From positions 102,245 to 166,244 of the forward strand of contig VZSF01003929.1 of NCBI GenBank assembly GCA_013398295.1: DNA of 64,000 nucleotides. Direction: 5' to 3'. Below, one piece after another: positions 11,207 to 25,489 of this stretch. This DNA is from Chionis minor. Taxonomy: Eukaryota; Chordata; Aves; Charadriiformes; Chionididae. The notes under the pieces are model-generated. The model had not been told where the DNA came from. It searched no databases and worked only from the letters and a program-made list of their open reading frames with translations. Each line of letters begins with the position of its first letter. The first letter of the stretch is position 1. The translations under genes and the position numbers were made by a program.

Positions 11207-14200
11207 CTCATTTTATTATCAAGTTCCACAGACAACTTGGCACCAACCTCCAAAATGCAGGAGGAACCATCTCTCACCTTCCTTGTCTGACCTTTTGCTT
11301 CTCCACCTTGTGCCAGAGTAGCCTGTCTCTGATCAACAAAGCCTACACCATTGAATGACTTCTGGCAGATCTGATTCGATAAATATACATACATACAAGA
11401 GCAATGAATCCTACATGTCAGCAATTTAGGGAAGGTCAATCAAGCTGTCACAGAAAAAGGAAGGAAGAAGAAAATATCTGAAGATTCGTTTTAAGACAAC
11501 AGCTAAATAAAAAGTCTCCATGAGTCATCCTCTATAATTTCTGAAATCCTGATTTGAGAAGAAACATTGTGAACACAACCCTCAGTCTCCAGCAGAAAAG
11601 TAAATAACACATCAGTCAGCATAGAGAGAAAATACTCCCTTTTTCTACTCCCTTCCCTGTGCCGGTAACAAAAAGTAGCAGTGTTACATAAATGATGTAG
11701 GGGGAACAGAAAGCAAGTAAGCATCTAGGAGACACGCAGTGATGGAGAAATGGCAGTGTCTGCAGCATACAGGAGGGGAAAACAAAAACCTCTGCAAAAA
11801 TTTAGGTCCTGATGCATTAGGCTTGTAAAACTAGAGAAATTAGGAATTCCCCATGACTAATATTTCTGAGTAGAGAGCATGGGTTGTTTACTATATTTTA
11901 TTTTTTTTTATAAACTGCTTTATTTTCTTGAACTCCTGATTCTATGGTGTTCCACATGAACCAGAAGGTTTAGTAAATGTTCTCCCGATGGGACTTCCAG
12001 ACTTAAATTAGGCTTTTTTTTTTTCTCAAAACTGTGATTAATCTCTGTGCTAAACTGACTTTTCAAGTGTCTGAAGGAGTTATGTTCCTACACTTCTCTC
12101 TCTGGGTCTTCTGAAAACAACTGTCTTCAGTCATTGGTGGTAGCCAAAGCTTCTTCCTTTGGTTCAGATTTAACCCTGCTGCATAGTATTAGCGATTTCT
12201 GCGAGGCTCTGGGTGCCCCTGTCAGTACAGAGGTCTTGTCTGTAGGTAGCCAGAGAAAAAGTGCAAGTTCACGAACTCACCACTTCTCCCACATGCCATG
12301 AGAAAGAGAGTTTCGCATAGAGCTCAGCCTCTCAAAGTACAGGTCGCCTCCCCACGAGTTTTTTTCCAGTTGCAGTTAGGCTAGTAGGAAAGAGAAACTC
12401 ATCCCAACTCCAAGCTGTCCTAGTCCTTGCTGCAGCTTCAAGGCTGTCATCTCGGCGTCTGAGCCCAGAGAAGGTTGGATTTGGAGGCCCCTAGCACTAC
12501 ACCGCAAAGCTGGAAGGCTGTCCTCGCTGTGGCAGGCTGGAAGCCCAGCAGATACTTTCCAAGGTTGCTGCAGCCTGTAGTTTAGGAACCTCCTAAACCA
12601 GAGATTGCTTCTTTATGTAAAATGGCCCATCAGGGGCTTTTCCGCCTCCCATGAGCATGCAGAATCACTTTTTATAACCGTAACATTATTTTTAAAAATT
12701 AAACATTTGACACCACATGCAGGAACTCAGCCCCAGACAGGCAGACAGACGTCCTCCCCATCCTCAGCCTGGCAGCAGCCGGACACCCGCCATCCCTGCC
12801 CACCACAGAGCCTGACCCCAGCGCCCACAGCAGCCTGCACTTGCCTGTAACCTAAAAGCTTTCAGGTGAGTTAATAAAATGCCTTTTCCACAGCGTTGCG
12901 TCTCCAGCCCCGAGGCTCGGGCAGCTCCCAGCACTGTGGACCAGTGACCCCTGCTGACAGCAGCCCTGCGCTGGCATCGCCACCAGCGCAGCCGCTGCTC
13001 CTGCGCCTTTCTCTTCCCGAACACTCACCCCGGCTCCAAGCCTGGCTCTCCCGCACTTTTGCCGAAGAGCTCTTGTGCCTGCTGCTCCCTCTCATGTGGC
13101 CTGGGTCTGAGGGTATGGCGGAGATGCTGCTCAAACGCTAGCAACGCCAGGTGAAGGCACAACGCTCCAAAGTAATGCTCCGACTAACATTAATTTGCTT
13201 GCGATGCAAGCAGCACACTGGGGCAAGCTCTCATCCTTAAATTTCAGTACAACAGAGCAGAATCTCACAGTGTTAGAAAAAATTATTCTCCTAAACAGTA
13301 AAAAATAAGGCATTTCTTTTACTGTTGAGCAGATATCTTGTTTGTATCTATTTACTAGACTCTCCTCTATGTTAGATAAAATACACTATGGACAGCCAGG
13401 TTAAGAGTGACCTAGCCAACAATTAGTAGTAAGCCACAGGTTTTTCACCTATATTAACTGCACCTGGATGGTATTTCTACCCTTTTCTTTTACAGCACTA
13501 GCGATTTTGGCAGCAGAATAACGTATTTAAAAACATTTAGATGTTGTTTAGTCAAATGATACAAAATGATATACAAATTATCTACCTTCTTTCGACAGAC
13601 AAAGCTCCCTGCAATGGATATTACCTTTTGTAATATCAGAATTAACAGTGACACTTAGAATATCCTTTAGCCAACTCCTGAAAATTACAACTTAAAATAA
13701 GATACAAGCTCCTTTACCTCAATTTCCAGCCAATAACCCAGAAATGACGGCTTCAGTGAAGCTTACCCTTGCCTACAGATGACATGTGGCAAAGAAGCAT
13801 CTGAAGAAAATGGCATTAATTCTTTTCCTTTTTTCTTTTCTCCCCCTTTGTGTAGCTCTCCGGGTTTTTTGGGTGCTGGGTTTCTTCTTATAGAGTGCAA
13901 TGACATATGGGGAACTCCTGACTGTCAGTCAGCTATGGACACTGCTGAGATCAGGGAACACGTTTGTGCTGAATCAGGCACGTAGTAAAGCAATCTAGTG
14001 ATTATGCCACCTGGTAAAGGGCTACTGTCAATTTACATGAAATAAGGAGGACTCGTACCAAGGTAAGAGTTTATGCCACTCTGGGATTACATTGATTTGT
14101 ACTCAAAGTGTGCAATCAGTTAGGGTCTCCTCTGCCCCCCCTCAATGCTAACACAGATGCAGCTGTCACATTATCCAAGTGATTTCTAATTCGCCTCAAT

Positions 14201-14439
14201 CTTTTGCATGTGAAAGCACATACTTGCAGAAAAGACAGGAAGAGACTATCAAGGAAAGGCCAGCTCAAGAATTCCGATGTTATAACTAACTTTTGTCTAA
14301 CATGCTTTTAGTAACACCTCACCGCAAGGAGTATTTCTAGTTTCATCTATCTTCAGCATTAGAAGGGTTTATTTTAATTTCCAGGCAGAGGATTTCCAGC
14401 AGTAGTGCAAATCCATTATTTCTTTTCCCATCTGCAGTG
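11207..14439. other. Intergenic, no gene recognised
   Basis: AT-rich unique sequence with one GC-richer island-like stretch around 12720-13140. No splice-bounded open frame, RNA gene or repeat could be supported. Confidence 0.5.
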
Positions 14440-14990
14440 GATATAGGAAACTGTTTATTCCCTTCCCCTTCATAGCTACCATTTATGTATTTGAAGACCT
14501 ATTTATGCCCTCCGCACTTCAACATCTGTGCTGTAAATATGCCCAGCTACTTCTGCGCTTCAGATGTAGCTCGTTATGTTTGCTCCTGTTTCCTAGGCTC
14601 TCTCTTGGATTGAGCTTAGTTTTTTTTCTTTTTTTCTTTCATTTTTAAGAGAGGCACCCAAGACTGAATATAGCCCTTCTAGAGACTTAAACAATTACAT
14701 ATCCCATAATCATGTTGACTTTTTTTCTACAGCAGCATAATCTTCCATTTCATTTCCAGTCATACTCCATTTGCAATCTGCTCTAAGCCCCAGATCCCCT
14801 TTTGCAGGTCTGCAGCATATCAAACTAACCCATATCTCGCATTTATGCTCACAACTATTCCTATGTATGCACAAAACTTTGCATATGTCTTTATGGCTCA
14901 TTGACTTCTTTCTTTTCTAAAAGACTTATCCAACTTGTCAACACCATTTGAAAGACTACATTTCACTTCCACTGTCCTGTAGACCCTCTC
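14440..14990 (-). mobile_element. Ancient CR1-type LINE remnant, antisense
   Basis: On the plus strand the order of blocks matches the antisense of old amniote CR1 copies: CCCTCCGCACTTCA, then GAGGCACCCAAGACTGAATA (antisense of the 'tat-tc-agtct-gggtgcc' CR1 segment). CCCCAGATCCCCTTTTGCAG, AAACTTTGCATATGTCTTTA and TTATCCAACTTGTC follow. The copy is decayed and has no open frame. Boundaries are approximate, because the match was made from memory of the consensus rather than an alignment. Confidence 0.6.
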
Positions 14991-17900
14991 ATTCCTGCAA
15001 CAACTAATTGTGTTGTAAACAGAAGTAAGTCTTAGGTGAGGAGACCGCAAATAGCAAAACACTTCTCATAACACTTATAATAATATAGGGAAATACCATT
15101 CTAAAAGAGTAGCACTACAGCCTTTTTCTTTGTACCATTATGAATAGTCCCTATTAGTAGACAGCCTGCACAAAAATCTGGAAAAAACCCTCTGTTTTAT
15201 GCACCACTTTCTTGACTGTAAGTTGTCAGAGATCTAAAGGCAGCAGGCAGGGGAAGACCCTTCCCACTGGCTGCAAAAGCCGGGCGTTTCTGCCCTCTGC
15301 TGCGCAAGACCGGAGAGACATGACAGATGCTGCACCCCGATAAGCTGCGAGCTGTGCAAACACAAGCAATACCGCTGCCGTGCTTCAGGATACCAAAGCT
15401 GAGAGGCAACATGACCTGGCTTTAAATGAACCTCAGTTTGAGACTTTTTTGTTTAACAACATGCATCGCAGAGACGTCAGCGTAATGCCACAGCCAGGCA
15501 CCCTGGGGTTTGCTGGGGGGCTCCTGTGAAACTCCAAGCCTGACAGAATAACTCTGTCAGGGCTAAGTTCATGACCAAATTGTGCCTTTATGTTTAATGT
15601 GTGACTGATGAACGCATCTCCCAGGCCAAATCTGCCCTCTGCTGTCAGGACCAGAGGAGGCCCTGAACCCTCTCCCACCATGGCCCCAGGCAGAGCTCTG
15701 GGGCTCCATCACACTGGCTTTCTCTGGCAGCACTGCAGGCTGCAGCTTCATCCCATGGGAGCAGACTGTCCGACCCTGAGAAGACCCCCAGCACCCATTC
15801 TGGCACAGCGGCAAAGCTCTGAGTTGTGACTGGACTCTGCCAGGCTGCAAGTCCCTGGCTCCCTAGCTGAAGGCATCCCTGGGGAAGCTTTGCTCTTTCA
15901 AGCTGGACGATGATCCTCAGGCTGTGATCTGGGGCGTAAAGGCTTGCCGCTTGAGAAATACTGCAGGTTTAAGGGGGAATTGGAGAAATAGCTGCGCATC
16001 TGGCAAGCTGCCATGGTAATTCTGGGTGCTCCAGAACAATCCGTATTGGAGATTTAGCTCATGGAAATGATTTGCAAAGGAACTGATTCCTCTGGCCTGG
16101 AAAATTTAAGCCCAGCATCGCAACTAAAGCCCCTTTTTGCAAAGACCAAAATATGTCACGCTTGGTGCATGCATATAAGGTAATCCCTGGGATCAGTGAG
16201 GAGTCCAAAAGCACAAGATTTCAAGACAACAATACAATTAAATTCCTATGGGATAACCTACCTTCACAAATTTCTCAGCCACCTCAGTGCAATCCCTGTA
16301 CGACTACCCTGTTCTTAGCAATCACCCTTCCCACCCAACGGAGGAAAAAATGGTGTTTATTCAGAGCAGCCTATTGTAACAGCGCAATAGTTTTTTTTAG
16401 CAGAGGCTGGCACGTGCACTTGGCTCACACGCCTTTTATCAAACTCCAAACAGATAACGCAGTCCCTTAGGACAATCTTGGCTTGTAGCATGAAAAACTG
16501 AGGCAGTCCTTCTTGGAGAAAGCTAGCTAGTCAGCATACATTCGGGGCATTTATCTGACCCGTGCCCAGGACACTGCTGCACAACAAAACCCTACATAAC
16601 ACAGGGCAAGAGTCATCCCTGAGACCCAGCCACGTTCCTGTCCGACCTCCACACCTACCCCAGGCCCCCACACCTCTAGCTAAATGCAAAGTGATAAAAG
16701 TGCATTTTTAAAGCGCTGCCACAGAGACAGAGAGAGACAGACGCACACCCCCCACCTCTGCAGGCAGGCTGGACCACTCTGGGCTTCAGATAATTGCTGG
16801 GTCTTTCAGAGGCTGTGTCCACAGAAACTCAAAAGTTATCATCTCAGGCTGATATTTCAGTAACCTGGTAAGGTTACTTGCCAAAACTTCTGTCCCTTAA
16901 GATTTTTTTAAAATCTTAGGTTTTCTCTCTGTTTTATAAAAATAAAATAAAATAAAAAAAGTCTGCATTTGATTGTGTGATAGTTTCTGCCATTCTAGCA
17001 TTAGTTAATTTGAGAGGTTTTCATCTGTTTGAGGTTTTTCACTTTCCTGCAAATTACTTTCTTGATCCCTTTTCTATAAAGGCTATTTATAGGAATGCAC
17101 CTGTGCTAAAGTGAAGGGACCTTTTCAGCATTTCAAATAAGTCTCTAGCACTTGGTTTGAAGTGGAAAACTAGAAGGGTATCATTGTAAGTGGCCTGATT
17201 ATACTCAAATGAAGTGCAGTTTTATTTCCAAAGCCATTCATTCACTCTAACTCATGTGTAAGGACACTTGACTATGGCGGGCAGCCAGAACAGAGACAAC
17301 GATGTCGAATCAGCTAGACTAGTGTTACACATCATGAAGAAATAAGTATCTAGCCACCGTTAGGCTCAAACACCACAACATCTCTGCACAAACGAGGATG
17401 AATTCCCGCTTTCAGCAAAACAAGCCCAAGGGTGCCTTTACCCCTTGGGAGTCAGCTGGGCTGGCGGCACATAGCAGCATTCCCACCTTGCTCCCTCTTC
17501 TGCAGCATCCAAGACCCACCAGTTATATTTTAAATACTAACCATATGCTGATAGCAAGGGCAGGTAACCTACATGTGTATAAGAAACAAGCAGCAGCTGA
17601 TTGAACTTACCTCCATTATTGTCCTCTTCAGAAGACATGGCCAATGGCCGACTCTCTTCATGGCAGAGACCCCTTCTGCCCTGGAATAAATAAGGAAATT
17701 TGCTCATTTGCCCTTTCCAAGGGAGAACAGACAAAGATGCGTTTTCACAAAGAGGCTTTTTTTTTAGCAGCCTGAAACAGCTCTCTCTCTCAAAGGCTGG
17801 CTATCTTACTAAAATAAAAAGTGGTTGGCCAGGACAGGTTAGGAGAGATGAGTACAAAATAAAGCTCATAAAGTAGCAAGCAACTACACGTACAATGTAA

Positions 17901-20900
17901 TGACTGTTAATAAGTCATTATGATATTGATGCACACGCAAATATACAAACTTTATATATATATATACATATCTGGGGACAGAGAGCACCACACAAAGGAA
18001 AAGTCAAGTTCCACCTTGCTGCCTCTTGTCCAACTCATAGACATAACCCACCCCAAGATGGCACTGTTGGGTAGTTCACGCTACCAGCACCGGCAACCAC
18101 TCAAAACTATGACTTTGAAGTAAATACAGGGACCCCGGAAGGATTTTCTTAAACTTTCTTTTTTTTTTTTTTTTCCTTTTTTTTCAGTCTGACTAGCTCT
18201 TCCTGGGCGCTTTCTACTTCTCAGCAGTACTCAGTGCATCTCCGCATTAAGTCACTCAGTGATTCGGGTTGGGACTTTGGTGCCCTGGGATCTGTCAGGA
18301 CACTCTTAAGGCAGCAAAAAGGTTGACAGCAATTCTCGTACCCTCAGATCTAAGTGCCAACATGAGGGGACATGGGCTGGAGAGTCTGCACTGACAAGTG
18401 CACCCTACCAGTACACTTGGGCTGTGATGGAGCAATTTGTACTATAGCCTGCAGAAATATCAAGAAAAACCGAGCTAAGCAAACACAAGAGCCATGGGCA
18501 AGGTGACTGCCATTGCCCAGGTGAGACAATACCAGTACAAGAAACAATCCCCAACTGATGTCTCAAATAGCCTTGTCCCTGGGTCAGCAACATGTATTTG
18601 AACCACACTGCAAATGGCCAGAGCTGGTCTTGTCTCCTGCAAACCTTTGAGACATGCTTTGAGACATGCTTTATTTATATACAGCTGTATACACACTGAT
18701 CTGAAACAAAAAAAAAACCTAGTGAGAACTTGGCAACACATAAGCTAAAATGGGAAAAACCCAGAGTGCAAAGATGACTCGCATTAATGAAACAGGGCAA
18801 ATCTCAGATATGGAAAATGTTACTTCTAGGCCAAACTGTGATTTTCATTTGACTCTAATCTATTGCAGTTACAGGCTTGAGTGTGCAGGGCTTCCTTTCC
18901 AGAAATGCCATTCCCTAACGCTGAGGAAAAATAAATGAGGAAAACTTAAAGGAAATGGAAAAAATGCAGTTTCCACATAAGCCAGCTCTTTTTGAGTCCA
19001 AGCCATTTGACAGAAATGGGTCTTTCAGAATGTTGTAGCATTGAGAGTGCATAAACCTGCAGACGAGGCAGCTCCTACTCCTTCGTGCAGGGCTGTCAGT
19101 GTGAAGGTATAGAAATGACTGTGCAAGGCAGAAGTGTGCAGTGTGGCGGCTGCTGCTTTCCTGCACTGGCGTCTCTTTGCACCGGACTGTAGTGATGGTT
19201 GTTGACTTCCCTCAGTCCAAATGGATGACAGTGATAGTCCAGTCAACAGTGCTCAGGTAATACTCGGTACAATGAAAATGCAAAGGAAGTAATTTTCATT
19301 ATGTGTTTCATTACCAAGTGCAATGCAAAGGCTGAGAAGAAAACATTTTTCTACAAAAAAAAATATAGATAAGCCAGTTATCAGAGTGTTATGTTATATG
19401 GTGTAGATGGGCAAGGATAACATGGCTGTTCTAGTCACTGCTTGTGTCAGGAAAAAGAATAGTGTGCAATAACCACACACTGCCACTGGAGTGGTAAGAC
19501 AGAGCGGAGAACCATCCTATTTCACTGCAATATGATGTTATAACCTACAGGAGCCTGAGTGCTCAGGAGGCCTGCTAAGGAGCTGTGTGGTCTCCCTGCT
19601 CAGGTCCTGGGTTTGTATTCACGCTGCTGCTAACTATTAGTTCCTTTTACTAGATGACTGCAAAATTAGGTGGTGGTTTTGTTTGAAACCTTAATTTTGT
19701 GCAGACCTACCTTTGGTAGTGCTATTGCTCAGTAAGACCACCATCTTCATTAAATAAAATCTTTTCTCTTTTTTAAGAAATCAACAGAGCAGCGTTGCAT
19801 TTTTCCCTTTCCAGGGGGTTCCTCAAAAGATACAGTCTGTATATGTCCCATGGAAATACCTGTAAGAATTGCATGCATCTTGATGGATGGCAATTGCTGT
19901 GGGCTGTGGTCCACCAGCACCAGCCCAGCTATCTTGAGCAACCACAAAACCTCTCGACTGGCCAGCTGGCACAGGTGGGGTGTGCTGGGCAAGCTCATGG
20001 AGCAGACTGCAAAGCACATTCGTGCAGGAAGCTCTGTGTCTATTCTTAACACAGTTTCGCTAAAGCTGAGCTTGCAGCTTGACTGGCTGCTCCTTCCTAC
20101 AAATACCCAAGAAAAGTCACAGCCTCTCGGTATGCCCACAACCAGAATTACTCTTGGCTACACACAAGACGCTCTGTGCCTGCCTCAGAGGAGGGATAGA
20201 CATGTCCTCACTGGCACCTGTCTGACACTGGCCACGTCTAACCAGCCTTTTTGGCTCTGGAAGACCAAACTGAACTATAATTTCAGCTTAGTTGTGGACT
20301 GTGAGTCTCTGAAGTTAGGAAGGAGATGCCACCCTGCATGCTTGGTGTCTTGTTGGTGAATTTCAGACTCAGATACGGCTGAAGATATTCTGTACCTTAT
20401 AATACTGCTCCCACGGTTCTGCTCACTCAACCATACTAACGTGAGACTGGCTGCTCACCAGACTGGCCAGTTCCTTTCCTCTCAACATAAAACCCTAAGA
20501 AACCTTTGTAAGGTTTCTCAAATGCAGTCAGAAGCAAATCTACACTCATAGCTGCTCAGCTCCAAGAACTACTGCACTTTCTACTCTGTCCCAGGCTGCC
20601 TTTAAAGGTTTCTGCCTCATCTTGGAGAGGCTGAATGTGGCTGTTCCCCATAAAATACAGCAGTTGCCAGGTTTCCTGATTTCCAGGTTTGCAGTCTCCT
20701 GCACTTGCTGCAAAAAAGTGGCTAAATGAGAAAAACACAACCCCCTAGCCATTCAAAGTTCCAACTGTGCAATTAAGATAGTTCAGTGTGAGCCAGGCTT
20801 TGATTGCTTATGAAGATGAGGAAAAGAGTACTGAGCAACCCAAAGAGCACTAGTGTAAAGCCAAAGGCCTTCAGATAAAGAAAAAACTTTTTATATTCCA

Positions 20901-23900
20901 ACCCAAGTACAAACAACAATTTCTAAGTCACCGATCAAAATCAAGCTTGTTCTTTAATTTACCTGTTCTTTAGAAAGAGCATCAAGGTACATCTTTGAGT
21001 AGGCAATAGCATCACAAGCTCTTTGCGTAGTTCTCCTTTCCAGAAGTGTACTGCTGCTCAGCTGGAGTTAGATGAAGCTCCCAGCATCTTCCCTCTCAAA
21101 AGGAGGCGGTCAGTCTCTTTCGTGGTAGCAAGCTGTGGTAACATGCTCAGAACAAGACTTGTTGGCTTAAATCACTTCAGCCGTCCAGTTTTTGAAACCT
21201 TTAAACACACACAAAAATATCAGAAACCAGTCACAGCACAACACAAAGATAACTTAGACTCAGGCCCTGGCTGATAAGCCTTTTATTTCCTCACTGCATC
21301 CAACACTCTTCACAAGGACAAAGACAGACAGTTTTTAGCTCATCTCCTAGGTCTCTACTGGGCAATGTCTTTTCCTGACTCTTTTTGCTCTGTATGATTA
21401 AGTCTTGTTATCTGAGATGATATTTTATAGCTATCTGGGAGAACAAGTCACGCATACCTTCAGAGTGGCAAAGAAACACATTGGACGCAACCTTTGAAAT
21501 TTGATTCATTTGCACTTGAGCATCCTTATTCTAGATCTGAGGCCCACCTTACTCCATTCTGGCCATTAAGTACAAGCAAACGCATATTTTAGACATTTGT
21601 GAAAGCTGAACTGCAAAGATGCTTTGATATATTTTCCACTAAAAAAGAAGAACAGCAGAATTCATGATGCTGTAATGCAAATGAATGTGGTTTTGCACTG
21701 TATGAACATGCTTCCTCTGAAACAGATTTTGATTCCTTGAAAATGACAAGTGCTGCCTGCTGTTTTCTTGACTTAGCAAGAGCAGCACTTACTGCACCTA
21801 GAGGATAAAAGATGGAGAAAGCTCACCAACATCTACCCCAAAAAAAGACAAAAAAACCCCAAACAAAACCCCTACTCATCTTCGCCATAAGGGTTATAAA
21901 TATTTTGCTCATACGCTTCCTTTTAAATACTCAGTTTGCTTTGGGTTCTTCCAGCAACTATTCCTTTGCTAGCTATAATGGTTGATAAGATTGCTGACTC
22001 TAGGCAGGGCACACAATATACATCCAGCACATTTTAGTGGTTAATTAGAAAAAATAAACTGAAACAAGCAAAGCCCTTCTCCTTCCCATTGAAAACCCCA
22101 GAGCCATGCAGCTGTCTTGGTCCCTGGAATTCAGCATTTAGCAAGCAGCAGTGCTGGGTGATAAAGGCACTGGGAGCAGAAAGGACTCACTGAAATAATT
22201 CCTGTTGAACATATTCACATAGAGCACCTGGTGGGAGAAATTACAAAAGCAGTCATCAAAGATGGGGGCAAACAAGCTCTAATTTCTCAGCCCATAATCT
22301 ATCTGCAGCTGTGGGAGTGAGTTATTCATTACTTGCCCTCATTAAATATGCTCTAGATAAAAGTTGTCCTAATTTAAACCAAAAAGGCAAACTTGCAACA
22401 GAATGACTTGTACGCACACCAATTGCATGCTCACCTACAAATGATGAACCGTATCACAAGCAAACTGCCAACTTAGCAAACATGTGGTTGATGTGTGCAG
22501 AAATGCTGATCTTTTGCTTAGCTCTTCTGCACCAAGTGATAATAAGTGGGAAGTTCATAGAGCCACAAGGAATGAACCTAGTGCTGGGAGTGAAGGCACC
22601 ACGAAGTATTAATTTTTAAGCTAAGTCTCAGCCTGTGGTGAGAGGGTTAAAGAAGCAACCCCATTTCAGCTGCAACATGACACAGAATAAGTCATTCAAA
22701 GATCACATGTAATTGTAGGGTGTTTGCTTTCTGCTAATATTTAATTGCACTCAGATTTCTTTTTGTGACTCGAGATTCATTACAGTCCATTACCGAGACT
22801 TGTAGCTAGCCACAGCTCTGAGAAGACAGAAGTTGAAAAGCCCTTGAAACCTCCCAATTCCATAATGTGTTTCCCAAATGATATGAATCACGTTGCCTTC
22901 ATTTCCTCTGCCACATGACTTTCTTACGAGGTTTACCCAAACTTTGTTTGGGTTCTGCTTTTTTTCTTTTTTTTTTTTCCTCCAAATCTCATTTTTAGTT
23001 GAGACGAGAAGAAAAAAATGTGTTAAGAAATTGCAAGTTTTTTCTTCTCCAAGTCCTGTGGTTCAAATGCTGGTGCTATTTTTTCTGCAGAAAGTGCAGA
23101 ATTTCACCAGGAGGACCAAATTAGCTCCAAAACCAAGTGGCAATTTGAAAAATGTCACTAAGAGCTTTTATTTTTCTCTACTTACTGCCAAAGGAAGGGG
23201 TTGCATTGACTAAGGTAAAAGAGCAGTCCAAAGTCAGAGGAGAGGCTCTCAGCACCAGCAAGAGAATTTCACGCTTCAGCCAGAGGTGTTCCAGAGAGAC
23301 ACTATTTGCACTCCTCTGGATGAAGCGTCCATATGACATACACAGGTGAGCCCCTATTAGGGTTTTATTCTTCTGCCAGTTTTGTTGCTTGAAGATAAAA
23401 TTTTTATGTATGAGAATGTAACATTGTCATCGAACAGCAATTAACTTTTTTCAGTAAAAGAAGTGACTTTATGTAACCATGAACATCTGTTTGATGCTAG
23501 TCCCGACCAAACCATAGCTGGCCAGGACCTGAGGAGACTAGCAGCTTGGGGTCCTTCGCTATTGCCCACACTTGTCTGCTATCTCCTGAAGACAGCTGTG
23601 GATGAATGCCCCCATATTCCTGCTGTTCACCCTTTGCAAGCACAATTACCTTCCCAAAAGGTGTACATTGCATGGCATCTCCCAACGCAGAACAAAAGCT
23701 TCAGACTCCATCAGAGAAGTCCTATTGATGGAAAAGCCTTGAAAGCTCTTTTCAAGAAAAGTGTGTCCTGGCTACTATATGATTCACACATAAGGCACTA
23801 GTTTAGCACTCTGTATACCTCAGTCCTCCCACCAATAGGCATTTGTTTGCCAACTTGCAGTTATGAATCAAACACCTGAACCGGCTAAAACTGGCACATG

Positions 23901-24264
23901 CCCTTTAAATAGTTTAACAGCTGCATGCATGTAAGTAGCTGTATCTTTCAGAAGCATCTCTGTGCTGAAGTACTGATCTCCAGTATGCAAATTGAGCAGA
24001 AACTGGGGGAAGAAGCCCTATTTTTATGACAGCCTCTCCTGCAACTTTCCACTTCCTCATCTCCCCTCCAGCTCAAGGAAAAATTGGAAATTTGGAGGTA
24101 GCCACCACAAGCCCATAAATGCTCTCAGCTGCTTCACAGCAGGTAAAGTCCATCCAAAACCAACCCTGGCTTCAGGGACAAACTACTTCCTGCTTCCATT
24201 GACTACTGACTAGAAACAGCGGAGTGTTCAAGCCTTTACACTCGTTCACCTTCACTTGTCTGTC
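14991..24264. other. Intergenic, no gene recognised; simple repeats
   Basis: About 9 kb of mostly unique DNA. It contains an (AAAAT)n tract at 16937-16960, a (TA)7 microsatellite at 17953-17966, T-rich tracts at 18159-18184 and 22959-22980, and a 12-base direct repeat (GAGACATGCTTT, twice) near 18650. Frames of up to 169 codons at 19750-20359 overlap one another on both strands and show no family resemblance or splice context. Confidence 0.5.
17953..17966. repeat. (TA)7 microsatellite
   Basis: Pure alternating TA tract seen directly in the sequence. Confidence 0.9.
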
Positions 24265-24272
24265 TATATAAA
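24265..24272 (+). promoter_or_regulatory. Possible TATA box upstream of a candidate 5' exon
   Basis: TATATAAA in a CTATATAAAG context lies about 155 bases before an ATG that opens a hydrophobic mini-exon ending in a splice donor. This spacing would allow a start site near 24295 and a 5' leader of about 125 bases. Other ATGs occur in that leader, which weakens the case. Confidence 0.2.
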
Positions 24273-24419
24273 GAAACTCAGAATGTGTTTTGAAATAGGG
24301 AAAAAAAAAAAAGAGAGAAGAAAAGAAGGATGTGGTTATGCCATTTAGTAAGAGTACTGGTAGGGTATGGTCGGTAAGCAAATGCTCTCATGCTGTCTAG
24401 AACAACTTGGACTGAAGCA

Positions 24420-24448
24420 ATGCTGCTGATCTTCTTGCTGGGGTTCAG
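24420..24448 (+). other. Candidate 5' coding exon (hydrophobic N-terminus) for the GPR55-like gene
   Basis: ATG at 24420 encodes MLLIFLLGF and is followed by AG and a good donor (CAG/GTAAAG, with the GT at 24449-24450). The phase left by this exon is exactly what the acceptor at 28850 needs: AG + G completes an Arg codon, followed by Gly-Glu and then the receptor's own Met at 28858. The joined product would carry a short, signal-peptide-like extension. Frame compatibility has a one-in-three chance, and short exons like this occur randomly. It may also be only an untranslated exon, or nothing. Confidence 0.2.
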
Positions 24449-25489
24449 GTAAAGTAATTCATATTTTAACTAGTAATTTTTTTTTCAATGATTTAATAGC
24501 AGCGTTGACTGTAGAGCACTATTTTTAAGCTAGTTGGATGATTATTTTTTATAAAGATCAAACAGTAAGATCAAAGTTGTAGCGCTGCTTAGCTTAGAGC
24601 AGAAAGAAAGATTTCTGCTTTAGTGATAGGCATAAGTATATATTCTGTTGCAATCTAGATACTTAGAATAAAATGGTAAGAAATTATCCAACTACAGATG
24701 CAATACATGGCAGACGTTGGACTTACTGCTCTTCATTGCGCTAAGCCGTCTTAAACTTCTCCCATGCATCCACAAGAGGATAACTTATATCTAACATGAA
24801 TAATGTTCTAGAAATTAGATATAAACCAAGTCTGTTTCATAGCAGTAACATTACTTGGTTTGTATTGATTAGGAGGGTAATTACAGTAAATGCTGCAAAA
24901 GTCCGTGCTGAAGCAGTGACCTGAATTTCCCTCATTCCTCTTTTGCAGTATAGCTAGATTAAGAATGATTGGTTTGCTGTGTTGTGTCATCTGATTATCA
25001 TTTCCTTGCAAATAAAGCTACACCTATACTTTCAGTAAATTATACATTTTATGATGAGGATGTTCCTGCTAATGAAGCTTTCATGGATAAGAATATCCTT
25101 AATTTGTCATCCGCAATCTGTGCTAACATACAGATTTGCATGAATCCCAACTAGAGCCAGGGGAACTCAGATTTGAGCTGCAAAGAAGAAACCATTCGTA
25201 CATCCTGCTGTGCTGCACAAAAACTACTGAAGCTAATACTGTAAAACCTTGCTGTTCCATTTCCTAGCTCCATCAACATTTGCTGCTAACTTAACCACGT
25301 GCTCCTGCTTTCAGTAAACCCAAGGAACATTTAACTAGTCCATAGGAAGTGGAAAATCCTCACTCAGTAGGAGAAAGCGAGAACAAATGGGGCGGTGATG
25401 AGGCAGGGTCTGGAAAAACTAAGACACACTCCCTCGAGTAGTGTTAATTTCAGGTTCTTATGTTATCTTTTGGCTTTTAGAACTTGACT
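24449..25489. other. Intergenic or intronic, no gene recognised
   Basis: AT-rich unique sequence. If the exon at 24420 is real, this stretch is intron. A short frame at 24969-25154 has no family resemblance or splice support. Confidence 0.4.

Noticed and set aside
19555..19650. Possible tRNA-derived SINE (GGTCCTGGGTTTGTATTC resembles a B box)
   Set aside because: There is no convincing A box, tail or target duplication, and the resemblance is too weak to call.
19750..20359. Open frames of 169 codons (+) and 129 codons (-) over the same bases
   Set aside because: They overlap on opposite strands, resemble no family, and have no splice or promoter context.
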